Shown: positions 36,205 to 45,353, counted from the first letter of the stretch. The stretch is DNA of 64,000 bases from Microvirga aerilata (GCF_016743775.1 NZ_JAEQMY010000013.1:62001-126000), one strand, 5' to 3'. Translations and numbers: made by a program. The notes: generated by a model from the letters alone, not told the origin.

Positions 36205-36672
36205 TCAAACACCGATCTCGACGATTTCGGCGGTGGTCTGCCCGACAGGCACCACATCGCCGACCTCCTTGCCCATGAGGGCCTGCGCCAGGGGCGAGAC
36301 GTAGGACAGGCTGCCCTTGGCCGGATCGGCCTCGTCCTCGCCGACGATCCGGTAGGATTGCCGGCGTCCGTCCTCGCGCTCGAAGGTCACGCGGGCACCG
36401 AAGCGCACATGGGCCGTGTCCGTGGGCGGCGGCACGACCTCCGCCGAGACCCGGCGGGCGGACCAGTAGCGCAGGTCGCGGGAAAGGCGCGCCACCTCGG
36501 CCTTGTCGCCTGCGGCCTGGGCGTCGGTCAGGCGCTGCTGCAGGGTCTCGATGGCCGCGTCCATCTGGGCGAGGCCCTCGGGCGTGACGAGATGGTGCGG
36601 GCTGATCGCCCGGTCGGGCAGGTCTTCGAAGGCCTCTCCGCCTTCGGCTTCGCGAACAAAGGCACGGCTCAT
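36205..36672 (-). CDS. GreA/GreB-family transcription elongation factor
   Basis: 155 residues: an N-terminal coiled-coil ('LVTPEGLAQMDAAIETLQQRLTDAQ ...') and a C-terminal FKBP-like domain ending 'YVSPLAQALMGKEVGDVVPV', typical of Gre factors. Members rescue backtracked RNA polymerase by stimulating transcript cleavage, though shorter relatives may only bind polymerase. The tip of the coiled coil has an Asp/Glu pair near 'GDKAEVARL'. Convergent with the Rid gene. Confidence 0.85.
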   Translation of the reverse strand: MSRAFVREAEGGEAFEDLPDRAISPHHLVTPEGLAQMDAAIETLQQRLTDAQAAGDKAEVARLSRDLRYWSARRVSAEVVPPPTDTAHVRFGARVTFEREDGRRQSYRIVGEDEADPAKGSLSYVSPLAQALMGKEVGDVVPVGQTTAEIVEIGV

Positions 36673-36735
36673 TGACGCTTCCTCCGCTCTTCAGGAGGAA
36701 ACGAACGGCAATCGGCTAAGTTTCCCGCGGCGTCC

Positions 36736-37854
36736 CTATTGCCTGGCTTGCCGCAGGCGGCCGACGATGCCGCCCGGAAAGGCATAGACGCTGATGATGA
36801 ACAGGGCGCCGAGCCAGAGGAGCCAGCGGTCCGGATGGATCAGGTTGGGAAGAAGCGGGATCCCGGCCAGCGCCGCGCTTCCGGCGCCCATCAGCACCTG
36901 GAGATAGCTTTGCGCGAGGACGAAGAGGGCCGCGCCGATCACGGCCCCGTACATGGTGCCCATGCCGCCAATCACCACCATGAGCAGGATGTCGATCATG
37001 ATCGAGAAGGACAGCGTCGTGTCCGGCCCGTTGTAGCGCAGCCAGAGCGCCATGAGGGCGCCGGCGATGGTGGCGGCGAGCGCCGAGATCACGGAGGCGG
37101 CCGTGCGGTAGGCCACCACCCGGTAGCCCAAGGCCTCGGCCCTGAACTCGTTCTCGCGGATCGCCTGCAGGACGCGCCCAAAGGGCGAGTTCACGATGCG
37201 CAGCAGCCCTAAGAAGACGAGCAGCGAGACGAAGAAGACCAGATAATAGGCCAGCAGGCGGCCGTTGACGGCGGTGCCGAAAACCGGCTCGGACAGGAGC
37301 CGGAAGGCCGGGCGAAGCGCCTGCGGCAGCTGGAACGACAGCCCGTCCTCGCCGCCCGTGACGTTTGACAGCTGCGAGGCCAGAACGGCCGCGGCGGACG
37401 CCACCGCAAGGGTGATCATGGAAAAGAAGATCGCCCGAACCCTCAAGGACAGGAGCCCGATGGCAACGGCCAGAAAGGCCGACAGCGCCAGGGCCGCCGC
37501 CAATCCGATCAGCACCGAGCCCCAGGTCGCTCCCAGGCGCTCGAGGGCGATGGCGATGCCGTAGCCGCCGATGCCGAAGAACATGGTGTGGGCAAAGGAC
37601 ACGATGCCCGAATAGCCGAGCAGCAGGTCGTAGCTCGCCACCAGGACGATGAACACGCAGATCTTCGCCGCCGTGCTCACCGGCTGGCTGCCGGAGAACA
37701 GGAACGGCGTGGCGGCCAGCAGCAGCAGGATCCCGAGCAGGATGACCGTGAGGGCCTTGGAGCGCGGCAGATCCGAGGACAGCACCCGGCTCATGATCCC
37801 GCCACGGCGGCGGGTCTCGTCGAAGGGAAGGGCGAGGGCAGGGGATGAGCTCAT
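36736..37854 (-). CDS. livM: Branched-chain-type ABC transporter permease (LivM), right importer
   Basis: 372 residues from the ATG at 37854 (MSSSPALALPFDETRRR), overlapping the upstream livH stop. LivM features: 'YDLLLGYSGIVSFAHTMFFGIGGYG' and the loop FGRVLQAIRENEFRAEALGYR. A much longer open frame continues upstream but reads livH out of frame. Last gene of the right importer operon. Confidence 0.9.
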   Translation of the reverse strand: MSSSPALALPFDETRRRGGIMSRVLSSDLPRSKALTVILLGILLLLAATPFLFSGSQPVSTAAKICVFIVLVASYDLLLGYSGIVSFAHTMFFGIGGYGIAIALERLGATWGSVLIGLAAALALSAFLAVAIGLLSLRVRAIFFSMITLAVASAAAVLASQLSNVTGGEDGLSFQLPQALRPAFRLLSEPVFGTAVNGRLLAYYLVFFVSLLVFLGLLRIVNSPFGRVLQAIRENEFRAEALGYRVVAYRTAASVISALAATIAGALMALWLRYNGPDTTLSFSIMIDILLMVVIGGMGTMYGAVIGAALFVLAQSYLQVLMGAGSAALAGIPLLPNLIHPDRWLLWLGALFIISVYAFPGGIVGRLRQARQ

Positions 37855-38873
37855 CGACGGGCTACCGGAAAGAGGCCTTGGGGACGCCAGATCAGCACGA
37901 GGGCCATGACGAGGATGTTGGAGATCAGCGCCAGCTTGGGCTCGATGAAGCCCACATAGTTGGCGACAAGCGCCACCAGGATGGAGCCGACGAAGCAGCC
38001 GCCGACCGAGCCGAGGCCGCCGATGATGATCACGATGAACACCAGCACCATCACCTCCATGCCCATGCCGGCGGTGAGCGTCTGGCGGTAGAAGGCCCAC
38101 ATGACGCCCCCTAGGCCCGCAAGCGCGGAGCCCGCCACGAACACGCTGACGAAGAGGCGGCGGATGCGGTAGCCCAGCGCCTCGACCATCTCCGGGTTCT
38201 CGACGCCGGCCCGGATCAGGAGGCCGATCCGGGTGCGGTTGAGCAGGAGCTGCATGCCGATGAACACCACGAGCCCGATGGCGACGGCGACCACGCGGTA
38301 GCGCTCCATGACGATGTCGCCGAGCACGAAGGCGCCGCGCAGGGATTGCGGCAGCGGGATCGGGATGGGCGAGGCGCCCCAAATGGCGTGGATCGCCTGC
38401 TCGGCCACGATCAGGCCGCCCATGGTGACCAGGATCTGCTTCAGGTGGCTGCCATAGACCGGGCGCACGATCACCCGCTCGAACACCGCGCCCACCACCC
38501 CCGTGACCGCCATGGCGGCCAGGATGCACAGCGCCAGCAGGGCCAGGTTCAGCCCAAGGGAATCCGCCTGCGCCCAGCCGGACAGGGGACCGAGGACGAT
38601 GAGGGTGGCGTAGGCTCCGAGCGAGATGAACACCCCATGCCCGAAGTTGATGATGTCCATCAGGCCGAACACCAGGGTGAGCCCCGAGGCCATGAGAAAA
38701 ATCATCATGCCCATGGCAAGGCCCGCCACGGTGAGCGTGACCCAGGTCGAGGGGCTGCCGACGAAGGGCAGCGTCAGCAGGCCAAGGGCCGGGATCAGCA
38801 GAAGGGGGAGCCAATCGGTTTTCGCACGCGGCAGTTCGTCCGGCGCGGTGGATGGGGCAGCCATGTCACTCAT
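37851..38873 (-). CDS. livH: Branched-chain-type ABC transporter permease (LivH), right importer
   Basis: 340 residues from ATG 38873 (MSDMAAPSTAPDELPR), whose start overlaps the livF stop by four bases. Signature 'LVFGLMDIINFGHGVFISLGAY', loop 'NPEMVEALGYRIRRLF' and C-terminus LIWRPQGLFPVARR. The N-terminal extension of about 30 residues before the first helix is hydrophilic. Confidence 0.9.
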   Translation of the reverse strand: MSDMAAPSTAPDELPRAKTDWLPLLLIPALGLLTLPFVGSPSTWVTLTVAGLAMGMMIFLMASGLTLVFGLMDIINFGHGVFISLGAYATLIVLGPLSGWAQADSLGLNLALLALCILAAMAVTGVVGAVFERVIVRPVYGSHLKQILVTMGGLIVAEQAIHAIWGASPIPIPLPQSLRGAFVLGDIVMERYRVVAVAIGLVVFIGMQLLLNRTRIGLLIRAGVENPEMVEALGYRIRRLFVSVFVAGSALAGLGGVMWAFYRQTLTAGMGMEVMVLVFIVIIIGGLGSVGGCFVGSILVALVANYVGFIEPKLALISNILVMALVLIWRPQGLFPVARR

Positions 38874-39595
38874 TGGTGGGCATCCAGGGAGAGGCCGAGC
38901 AGGCGCTGTTGCAGGGTCTTGTCCGCCACCAGTTCGCTCATGCGGCCTGAATGCACGATGCGTCCGTCGTCCATGACCGCGACGTTGTCGCCGAGCGCCG
39001 AGGCGGCATGGAAGTTCTGCTCCACCAGCAGGATCGTCTCGCCCGCGGCCTTCAGCGCCTTGAAGGCCTCGATCATGCTGCGCACCATCACGGGCGCGAG
39101 GCCCTTGGTGGGCTCGTCGATGAGCAGGAGGCGGCGCGGTTCGGAGATGGCGCGCGCAATGGCGAGCATCTGCTTCTGCCCGCCCGAGAGATTGCCGGCC
39201 GGCAGGTTCCAGAAGCGCTTCAGAGCCGGGAAGAGCCCCAGCATCCAATCGAGCCGGGCCTTGTCCACCGGGCCGCTGCGGGCGGCGAGCACGATGTTCT
39301 CGCGCACGGTCAGATCCGTGAAGATGCCCATGGCCTCCGGCACATAGGCGATGCCGGAGCGCGCGATGTCGGGCGTGGAAGCCGCCGTGATGTCGCGGCC
39401 GTCGAAGCGGATCTGGCCGGAGGAGGCCTGCCACAGGCCCATGATGGTGCGCAGCGTCGTGGTCTTGCCGGCCCCGTTGCGGCCGAGCAGCACGGTCAGC
39501 TCGCCCTGGGGAATCGCAAGATCGACGCCGTGGAGGATGTGATAAGGGCCGATATGCGTGTGCACGTCGCGCAAGTGCAGGAGGGGCTCAGTCAC
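38870..39595 (-). CDS. livF: Branched-chain-type ABC transporter ATPase (LivF), right importer
   Basis: 241 residues. Walker A LGRNGAGKTT, signature LSGGQKQMLAIARAI, Walker B LLLIDEPTKGLAP, and VEQNFHAA at the H-loop. It starts within the last codons of livG (8-bp overlap). Confidence 0.9.
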   Translation of the reverse strand: MTEPLLHLRDVHTHIGPYHILHGVDLAIPQGELTVLLGRNGAGKTTTLRTIMGLWQASSGQIRFDGRDITAASTPDIARSGIAYVPEAMGIFTDLTVRENIVLAARSGPVDKARLDWMLGLFPALKRFWNLPAGNLSGGQKQMLAIARAISEPRRLLLIDEPTKGLAPVMVRSMIEAFKALKAAGETILLVEQNFHAASALGDNVAVMDDGRIVHSGRMSELVADKTLQQRLLGLSLDAHQ

Positions 39596-40367
39596 GGGTG
39601 ACCTCCACGCCCAGATAGGCTTCCTGCACCACAGGCGAGGCGATGACCGCGGCGGACTCGCCGTCGGCCACGAGGGTGCCGTTGTGCAGCACGATGATCC
39701 GGTCGGACAGCGAGCGCACCACGTCCATCTTGTGCTCCACGAGAAGCACGGTGGCGTCGCTACGCTGCTTGATGTCGTGAATGAGCTCGAGCACCGTCGG
39801 CACCTCGTCGACGCTCATGCCGGCGGTGGGCTCGTCGAACATGAAGACCTTGGGCTCCATGGCGATGAGAAGCGCCACTTCGAGCTTGCGCTGGTCGCCG
39901 TGCGAGAGGGCTTTGGGCGCCACATGGCGCTTGTCCGCAAGGCGCACGCGCTCCAGCACGGATTCCGCCTTCTCGATCAGGTCCCGGCGGGTGTTCCACA
40001 CCCGGGAGAGCGACCAGCCCGCATCGGCCCGGCTTTGAACGGCGAGGCGCACATTCTCCAGGGCGGTCAGCTGCGGGAAGAGATTGGTGAGCTGGAAGGC
40101 GCGACCGAGGCCGCGCCGGGTCCGGGCGGAGGGGGCGAGGCCCGTGATGTCCTCGCCCTCGACGATCACCTGCCCGGACGAGGCGCGCAGCTGCCCGGAG
40201 ATGAGATTGAAATAGGTGGTTTTGCCGGCGCCGTTCGGGCCGACGATCGCCGTGAGCGTGCCGGGAGTGAACCGGCACGACACGTCATTGACCGCCACAT
40301 GGCCGCCGAAACGAATGGTAAGCCCGCGCGTTTCAAGCGCGGGCGTTGTCGTTGCCAAGGATGTCAC
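39588..40367 (-). CDS. livG: Branched-chain-type ABC transporter ATPase (LivG), right importer
   Basis: 259 residues. Walker A GPNGAGKT, signature ALSHGDQRKLEVALLI, Walker B VFMFDEPTAGMS, VEHKMDVV with the switch His. The gene lies 8 bp after the binding-protein gene. In the right importer the order is K-G-F-H-M, unlike K-H-M-G-F on the left, so the two systems are not a simple recent duplication. Confidence 0.9.
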   Translation of the reverse strand: MTSLATTTPALETRGLTIRFGGHVAVNDVSCRFTPGTLTAIVGPNGAGKTTYFNLISGQLRASSGQVIVEGEDITGLAPSARTRRGLGRAFQLTNLFPQLTALENVRLAVQSRADAGWSLSRVWNTRRDLIEKAESVLERVRLADKRHVAPKALSHGDQRKLEVALLIAMEPKVFMFDEPTAGMSVDEVPTVLELIHDIKQRSDATVLLVEHKMDVVRSLSDRIIVLHNGTLVADGESAAVIASPVVQEAYLGVEVTRD

Positions 40368-40375
40368 AGGTCTGC

Positions 40376-41566
40376 TTAACGCTTGTTGCGAACCGGGATC
40401 GGCATCTTGTCGGCCGGGATGGTGGCAACGAGATCGAGCAGGTCGTTCGCATCCTTGCCGCTGGCCTTGACCTTGAAGTGATACATCTCCTGCAGGGCCT
40501 GGTGATCCTCCTTGCGGAAGGTCATGGGGCCTTTCGGCGTCTCGAAAGTCATGCCTTCCATGGCGGCGATCAGCTTCTCGGTGTCCGTGCCTCCGGCTTT
40601 CTGGATCGCCGTGACGGCGGCGGACGCCGCAGCGAAGCCGCCTGCGGTGAAGAAGTCCGGCGGTGCGTTGAAGCGCTTCTGGTGCTCGGCGACGAACCAG
40701 TCGTTCATCGGGTTCTTCGGGAAGGCATAGTAGTAGTACACGGCGCCTTCCATGCCGGGATAGTTCTTGTAGATCTGCATGGCCGGCAGGATGTTGCCGC
40801 CGGGCGCGATCTCGATGCCGAAGCGCTCGGGCTTCAGGTCTGCGATCTTCGGCAGCGGATGCTGGCCGGCCCAGATGATGTTGATGATCTTCTTGCCCGG
40901 CTTGTCCTTGAGCGCGTCGAAGATGCGCTGGGCGGAGGCGGTGAAGTCCGTGGCGTTCTGCGGAGCGTATTCCTCGAACACCACCTTCGCATTCGGGCGG
41001 ATCTGGGCGAGCGCGCTCTTGAGGGCCCCCACGCCGTCACGGCCGAAGGCATAGTCCTGCGCCAGCGTCGCGATGGAAACATCGCCGCTCGCCGGAATGG
41101 CCGCTGCTGCGCCATAGGCGTCCTGCGTCGAGTTGCGGGCGGTGCGGAAGATGAAGCGGTTCCACTTGTCTCCGGTGATCGCGTCGGCCACCGCCGGCTC
41201 CACGATCAGAACCTTCTCGTTTTCTTCGGCCACCGGCAGCATGGCGAGCGCCGCAGCCGAGGAGGAGGTGCCGACGGCGAGGTCCACCTTGTCGTCGTTG
41301 TAGGCCTGCTCCAGCAGCGTCTTGGCCAGATCCGCCTTGAGCTGGTCGTCCTTCACGATCACGCTGATCTTGCGGCCGCTCACCGCCATGGTGCCCTTGG
41401 TGACGTATTCCAGGCCCATCATGAAGCCGGTTTCGGTCTGCTTGGCGTAAGCCTCGAGCGGCCCGGTCTTGCCGGCGATCAGAGCGATCTTGATGTCTTG
41501 CGCAAAGGCCGCGGAGGCAAAGAAAATTCCTGCCGTAGCGGCAGCGATTTTGAGCTTCAGGCGCAT
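40376..41566 (-). CDS. livK: ABC transporter substrate-binding protein (LivK-like), right importer
   Basis: 396 residues, signal peptide MRLKLKIAAATAGIFFASAAFA, mature part starts QDIKIALIAGKTGPLEAYAK. This is the aromatic/amide-type branch of Liv-binding proteins ('YYYYAFPKNPMNDWFVAEHQKRF'). GGGGAG precedes the ATG. It heads the right importer operon, which ends beside the aryl-CoA operon; an aromatic substrate is inferred from location only. Confidence 0.88.
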   Translation of the reverse strand: MRLKLKIAAATAGIFFASAAFAQDIKIALIAGKTGPLEAYAKQTETGFMMGLEYVTKGTMAVSGRKISVIVKDDQLKADLAKTLLEQAYNDDKVDLAVGTSSSAAALAMLPVAEENEKVLIVEPAVADAITGDKWNRFIFRTARNSTQDAYGAAAAIPASGDVSIATLAQDYAFGRDGVGALKSALAQIRPNAKVVFEEYAPQNATDFTASAQRIFDALKDKPGKKIINIIWAGQHPLPKIADLKPERFGIEIAPGGNILPAMQIYKNYPGMEGAVYYYYAFPKNPMNDWFVAEHQKRFNAPPDFFTAGGFAAASAAVTAIQKAGGTDTEKLIAAMEGMTFETPKGPMTFRKEDHQALQEMYHFKVKASGKDANDLLDLVATIPADKMPIPVRNKR

Positions 41567-41672
41567 CGAACTCCCCGTGTTTTATTGCGCCATTGACGGC
41601 TTCGCAGTGCAGCATGTCAAGCGCGACTCACGGACCATCCCTCGTCAAAAAGAATGAGCCTGCCGAGGCCGC

Positions 41673-42608
41673 CTATGCCTCCGGCAGGACGGGCTTCTCG
41701 ATGTCCTTAGCCTCGCGCCCGCGGCGCGCGGCCTCGCGCTCCAGGAGCAGGAGAGCCAGCCCCGCGCCGCAGATGACGGCGGCGCCCACGAGCGTCCAGA
41801 ACCCGACGACATCGCCGAACGCCAGATAGCCCAGCACGATGGCCCACACGATCAGGGTGTACTGGTACGGCGCCACCACGGAGGCGGGAGCAAGCTTCAG
41901 GGAGCGGTTGACGCATACATGCGCCACCATGGACACGATGCCGAGCAGGAAGAGGCCCGCCAGGTCGAGCGGCCCGGGCGTGACCCAGGCCAGCGGTGCG
42001 GCAACGAGGCCGAAGATCAGCGCGCCGAGGATCTGGCCGAGGACCAGCGTGGCATCGTGCGTCTCCCGCAGCTTGCGGGTGGTGATCATGAGCAGCGAGT
42101 AGAAGAGGCTGCCCGCCAGCGCGATGAGGGCCGGTAGGGACAGGGTGGCGGTCGACGGGCGCAGGGCGATCAGGACGCCCACGAAGCCGAGGCCGATGGC
42201 GATGATGCGAGGCTTGTCGATCTTCTCGCCGAGCCAGAAGGCCGCGAAGGCCGCCACATAGATCGGGCCGGCGAGGTAATAGGTCATCACATCCGCCAGC
42301 GGCAGATAGGTGACGGCCCAGTAGAAGCAGGCGACCTCCAGCGTCGAAAGGACGATCCGCACCGCATGAAGCCCCGGCTGGGGCGGAATCGCGAAGGGCA
42401 CCTTCTGCCGGCGCATGAGGGGCAGGAGCACGGCGAGCGCCGAGACGCTGCGCAGGAGCAGAACCTGCCCGACGGAATAGGTGGCCACAAGCCACTTTCC
42501 CATGACGTCGTTCATGGCAAACATAAAGACGCCGAGCAGCATCAGGCCGATGCCGACAAGCGCGCCTGAGCGCACTTTCTGCGCGGAGGACGATGCAGGA
42601 TCACTCAT
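41673..42608 (-). CDS. DMT-superfamily (EamA) transporter
   Basis: 311-residue inner-membrane protein with ten predicted helices in two EamA repeats, from ATG 42608 (MSDPASSSAQKVRSG). Each half carries the EamA pattern (for example 'YLAGPIYVAAFAAFWLGEKID' and 'YTLIVWAIVLGYLAFGDV'). Such proteins usually export metabolites or amino acids; the substrate is unknown. It is divergent from the thioesterase gene. Confidence 0.87.
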   Translation of the reverse strand: MSDPASSSAQKVRSGALVGIGLMLLGVFMFAMNDVMGKWLVATYSVGQVLLLRSVSALAVLLPLMRRQKVPFAIPPQPGLHAVRIVLSTLEVACFYWAVTYLPLADVMTYYLAGPIYVAAFAAFWLGEKIDKPRIIAIGLGFVGVLIALRPSTATLSLPALIALAGSLFYSLLMITTRKLRETHDATLVLGQILGALIFGLVAAPLAWVTPGPLDLAGLFLLGIVSMVAHVCVNRSLKLAPASVVAPYQYTLIVWAIVLGYLAFGDVVGFWTLVGAAVICGAGLALLLLEREAARRGREAKDIEKPVLPEA

Positions 42609-42690
42609 GGGCGGGATCAATGAGGGAAAACGGTCTTGATTCCAAGGCTTTTCAGGGCTGACTTGGCTGAAACGCATCCGAGGAACCACC

Positions 42691-43146
42691 ATGAGCGGAC
42701 CCGCCCCGAAGAATCCCGACTACGCGACACGAGTGCAGGCGAGCTTTGCGCGCCAGGGATTGATGACGACGCTGGGGGCATCCCTGATTCGCGTTTCTCC
42801 GGGTCAGGTGGAGATCTCGCTGCCCACCTCTGCGGCCGTGTCGCAGCAGCACGGCTTCGTGCATGCGGGGGCGCTGGCCAGCATTGCCGATTCCGCTGCC
42901 GGCTATGCGGCCCTGACCCTGATGCCGCCCGACGCCGGGGTCCTGACCACCGAGTTCAAGATCAACCTTCTGGCGCCCGGCATCGGCGAGCGCATCGTGG
43001 CACGGGGCAAGGTCGTCAAGGCGGGAAGGACGCTCACCCTTGCACAAACCGACGTGTTCGCCATTCATGAGGGGCAGGAGAAGCACATCGCCCTGCTGAC
43101 CGCCACTCTCATGACCGTGCAGGGACGCGGCGGTGTGAGTGATTAG
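42691..43146 (+). CDS. PaaI-family hotdog-fold thioesterase
   Basis: 151 residues with the PaaI-type hotdog signature 'QHGFVHAGALASIADSAAGYAA' (HGG-like motif HAGA and catalytic Asp/Glu region) and 'LTTEFKINLLAPGIGERIVARGKV'. It hydrolyses acyl- or aryl-CoA esters and could rescue CoA from dead-end aromatic thioesters made by the nearby pathway; that link is inference. GAGGAACC precedes the start. Confidence 0.88.
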   Translation: MSGPAPKNPDYATRVQASFARQGLMTTLGASLIRVSPGQVEISLPTSAAVSQQHGFVHAGALASIADSAAGYAALTLMPPDAGVLTTEFKINLLAPGIGERIVARGKVVKAGRTLTLAQTDVFAIHEGQEKHIALLTATLMTVQGRGGVSD

Positions 43147-43161
43147 AGGCACACGCCGCGC

Positions 43162-43365
43162 TGCCATCCCCGGCGAGCGTCAGCGAGAGTAAGGGGATCC
43201 ATGCGCCGAGCGTGTGGGTGTGGATTCCCTTCCCCTCCAGCGGCTCTGCCGCTTCCGGCCGGGAATGACAGAGAGGTCAGCGCCACAAGATTAGCGCTCC
43301 GGTGTCATCCCCGGCGAGCCGCAGGCGAGGGAAGGGGATCCGCTCACGCGCCGAGCGCCATGGAT
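43162..43365. repeat. Dispersed-repeat-like hairpin element, two copies
   Basis: CATCCCCGGCGAGC ... AAGGGGATCC occurs at 43164-43200 and again at 43306-43341, followed both times by CGCCGAGCG and TGGATT. Between them GGATTCCCTTCCCCTCC ... GGCCGGGAATGACA (about 43222-43270) is the inverted half, so the block can fold into long stems. It resembles the short REP/BIME-like intergenic elements common in Methylobacteriaceae genomes. No gene lies in 43147-43406. Confidence 0.6.
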
Positions 43366-43406
43366 TTTCTTCTCCGGACGGGAGCGACCCCGCACGATCC
43401 GATGCC

Positions 43407-44321
43407 TCAAAACGTCTTGGCGCCGTTCACCGGCAGCATGATCGAATACAGGGATGTGGTGGCGCAGATATAAAGCCGGTTGCGCTTCGGCCCGCCGAAC
43501 ACCACGTTGGCGACCCCTTCGGGCACCAGGATCTTGCCGATCAGGGTGCCGTCGCTGTGGTAGCAGTGGACCCCGTCTCCGGCGCTGGTCCAGATCCGAC
43601 CCTCCTCGTCGAGCCTGAACCCGTCGAACAGGCCATGGGTGCAGGTGGCGAACACCTCCCCGCCGGACAGATCGCCGGTTTCATTGACATCGAAAACGCG
43701 AATATGGCGCGGTCCGTCCTTCACATGGGTAGCGCCGGTATCGGCCACATAAAGACGCGTTTCGTCGGGCGAAAAGGCGAGCCCGTTCGGTCGCACGAAA
43801 TCGTCGGCGGCGATGCGGATCTCGCCTGTCTGGGGATCGATGCGGTAGACATGGCAGCCGCCGATCTCGCTGTCCGCCTTGTGCCCCTCGTAGTCGGAAT
43901 CGATCCCGTAGGCGGGGTCCGTGAACCAGATCGACCCGTCGGATCGTACCACCACGTCGTTGGGGCTGTTGAGGCGCTTGCCCTGGTAGCGGCTGGCGAG
44001 CACCGTGACGGTGCCGTCATGCTCGGTGCGGGTCACGCGGCGGTTGCCGTGCTCGCAGGTGACGAGGCGGCCCTGCCGGTCCACCGTGTTGCCGTTGGAA
44101 AAGCCTGCCGGATGGCGAAAGACGCTGACGGCGTTCGACGTCTCGTCGAAGCGCATCATGCGGTCGTTCGGGATGTCGCTCCAGACCAAGTAGCGCCCGG
44201 CCGGGAAATAGGCCGGTCCTTCCGCCCAGCGGCACCCTTCCGTCAGCTTTTCCAGGCGGGCCGATCCAACGAACAGGCGCTGGAAGCGCTCATCGAGAAC
44301 AACGGCAACATCCCTGAACAT
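43407..44321 (-). CDS. SMP-30/gluconolactonase-family protein
   Basis: 304-residue six-bladed beta-propeller lactonase. Metal-site residues of the family are recognisable: Glu in 'CRWAEGPAYFPAG', Asn in 'NSPNDVVVRSDGSIWFTDPAYGI' and Asp in 'PNGLAFSPDETRLYVADTG'. It would hydrolyse a sugar or other lactone to the acid; the substrate is unknown. It lies 20 bp upstream of the Usp gene's end on the same strand, so the two may be co-transcribed. Confidence 0.88.
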   Translation of the reverse strand: MFRDVAVVLDERFQRLFVGSARLEKLTEGCRWAEGPAYFPAGRYLVWSDIPNDRMMRFDETSNAVSVFRHPAGFSNGNTVDRQGRLVTCEHGNRRVTRTEHDGTVTVLASRYQGKRLNSPNDVVVRSDGSIWFTDPAYGIDSDYEGHKADSEIGGCHVYRIDPQTGEIRIAADDFVRPNGLAFSPDETRLYVADTGATHVKDGPRHIRVFDVNETGDLSGGEVFATCTHGLFDGFRLDEEGRIWTSAGDGVHCYHSDGTLIGKILVPEGVANVVFGGPKRNRLYICATTSLYSIMLPVNGAKTF

Positions 44322-44340
44322 GATGGGTCGGTGCTCCCGG

Positions 44341-45177
44341 TCAGTGAGCCATCAGAACGGGCATGGTCGTGTTGCTCAGGATATGGCTTGTGGCGCCCCC
44401 GAAGAACATCTGCCTCAGGCGGCTCTGGGTGTAGGCCCCCTTCACCAGCAGGTCGCAGCCGAGAGCGGCGGCCTCCTTGAGAATCGTCTCTCCAGGCCGG
44501 TTGGAGGGGTCGGGCGCGGTGATCGCCTCTGCCGACAGGTCGTGCATCCGCAAGGAGCGGGCGAGCTCCGATCCGGACGGTCCGGGAACGCCCCAGTCGT
44601 CGAGCTCGAGTACCACGATGCGGCGCGCCTTCCTGAGAAGGGGCATCGATCCCAGCACCGCGCGGGCCGTTTCCGTGCTCCGGTTCCAGGCAATCACCAC
44701 GGTCTCGCCAAGGGTGCGGGGCGCGGTGGTGGGAGCGATCAGAACGGGGCGGCCGGTTTCGAACAGGGCCGCCTCGACGGTGGAGAGGCGCGTCTGGCCG
44801 TTCGATCCATCGGGCCGTCCAACCACCACGAGATCGAACACCCGCCCGTAGGCCCCCAGGAAAGCGTCCTCCATCAGGCCGTCCTGCCGCCAGCCGGAGC
44901 TCAGCCCGGTCACGCCCGCGGTGGAGCGCGAAACCTGCTTCATGGTCATGAAGGCCTCGAAGCGCTCGCGGCAGGCGCGGGCCATCTCGATGCGGTTTTC
45001 CGGAGTGATGGGGGACGGAACCCCGATGGCGATATCCACCGGGAGAACCACCGGATAATCGGGGGTGATCGCAATCCCCTCGATATAGCTGTCGAACACC
45101 CGGCCGAGCTGGAGGGCGGCCTCCAGCTGAGGCTCCACGACGCCGTGATCTTCAATCGGGACAAGAATGCTTTTCAT
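44341..45177 (-). CDS. Tandem universal stress protein (UspA, two domains)
   Basis: 278 residues with two Usp domains (MKSILVPIEDHG start, and a second ending 'KGAYTQSRLRQMFFGGATSHILSNTTMPVLM'). The second domain has a G-x-x-S-type nucleotide loop (GGATSHIL). Start ATG 45177 follows GAGGATTATT poorly spaced; upstream in-frame codons would translate a tandem repeat and are rejected. ATP-binding stress protein of unspecific role. Confidence 0.87.
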   Translation of the reverse strand: MKSILVPIEDHGVVEPQLEAALQLGRVFDSYIEGIAITPDYPVVLPVDIAIGVPSPITPENRIEMARACRERFEAFMTMKQVSRSTAGVTGLSSGWRQDGLMEDAFLGAYGRVFDLVVVGRPDGSNGQTRLSTVEAALFETGRPVLIAPTTAPRTLGETVVIAWNRSTETARAVLGSMPLLRKARRIVVLELDDWGVPGPSGSELARSLRMHDLSAEAITAPDPSNRPGETILKEAAALGCDLLVKGAYTQSRLRQMFFGGATSHILSNTTMPVLMAH

Positions 45178-45214
45178 GAGGATTATTGTCGCGCTTAATC
45201 GCCCCGTCGGCAAG

Positions 45215-45268
45215 TCTATCCGAAAGTTCACTTCTATCCGAAAGTTCACTTCCATCCGAGAGTTCACC
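45215..45268. repeat. Three 18-bp tandem repeats between divergent genes
   Basis: TCTATCCGAAAGTTCACT is repeated at 45215-45232 and 45233-45250 identically, and at 45251-45268 with three changes. The array sits 38 bp upstream of the usp start and about 85 bp upstream of the YdcF-type gene, in the shared promoter region. Confidence 0.9.
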
Positions 45269-45353
45269 TGTTCGGGCAAGCCTCCGGTGGATTGACATGC
45301 GATTGTCGCCCGCTTCAGCTTGAATGCCCGGGCAACTGATGGAGACGTTCGAT

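Noticed and set aside
37855-39434. Extensions of the livM and livH open frames far upstream, giving proteins of 527-692 residues
   Set aside because: The extra N-terminal parts are out-of-frame readings of livH and livF; clear internal ATGs overlapping the preceding stops give normal-length permeases.
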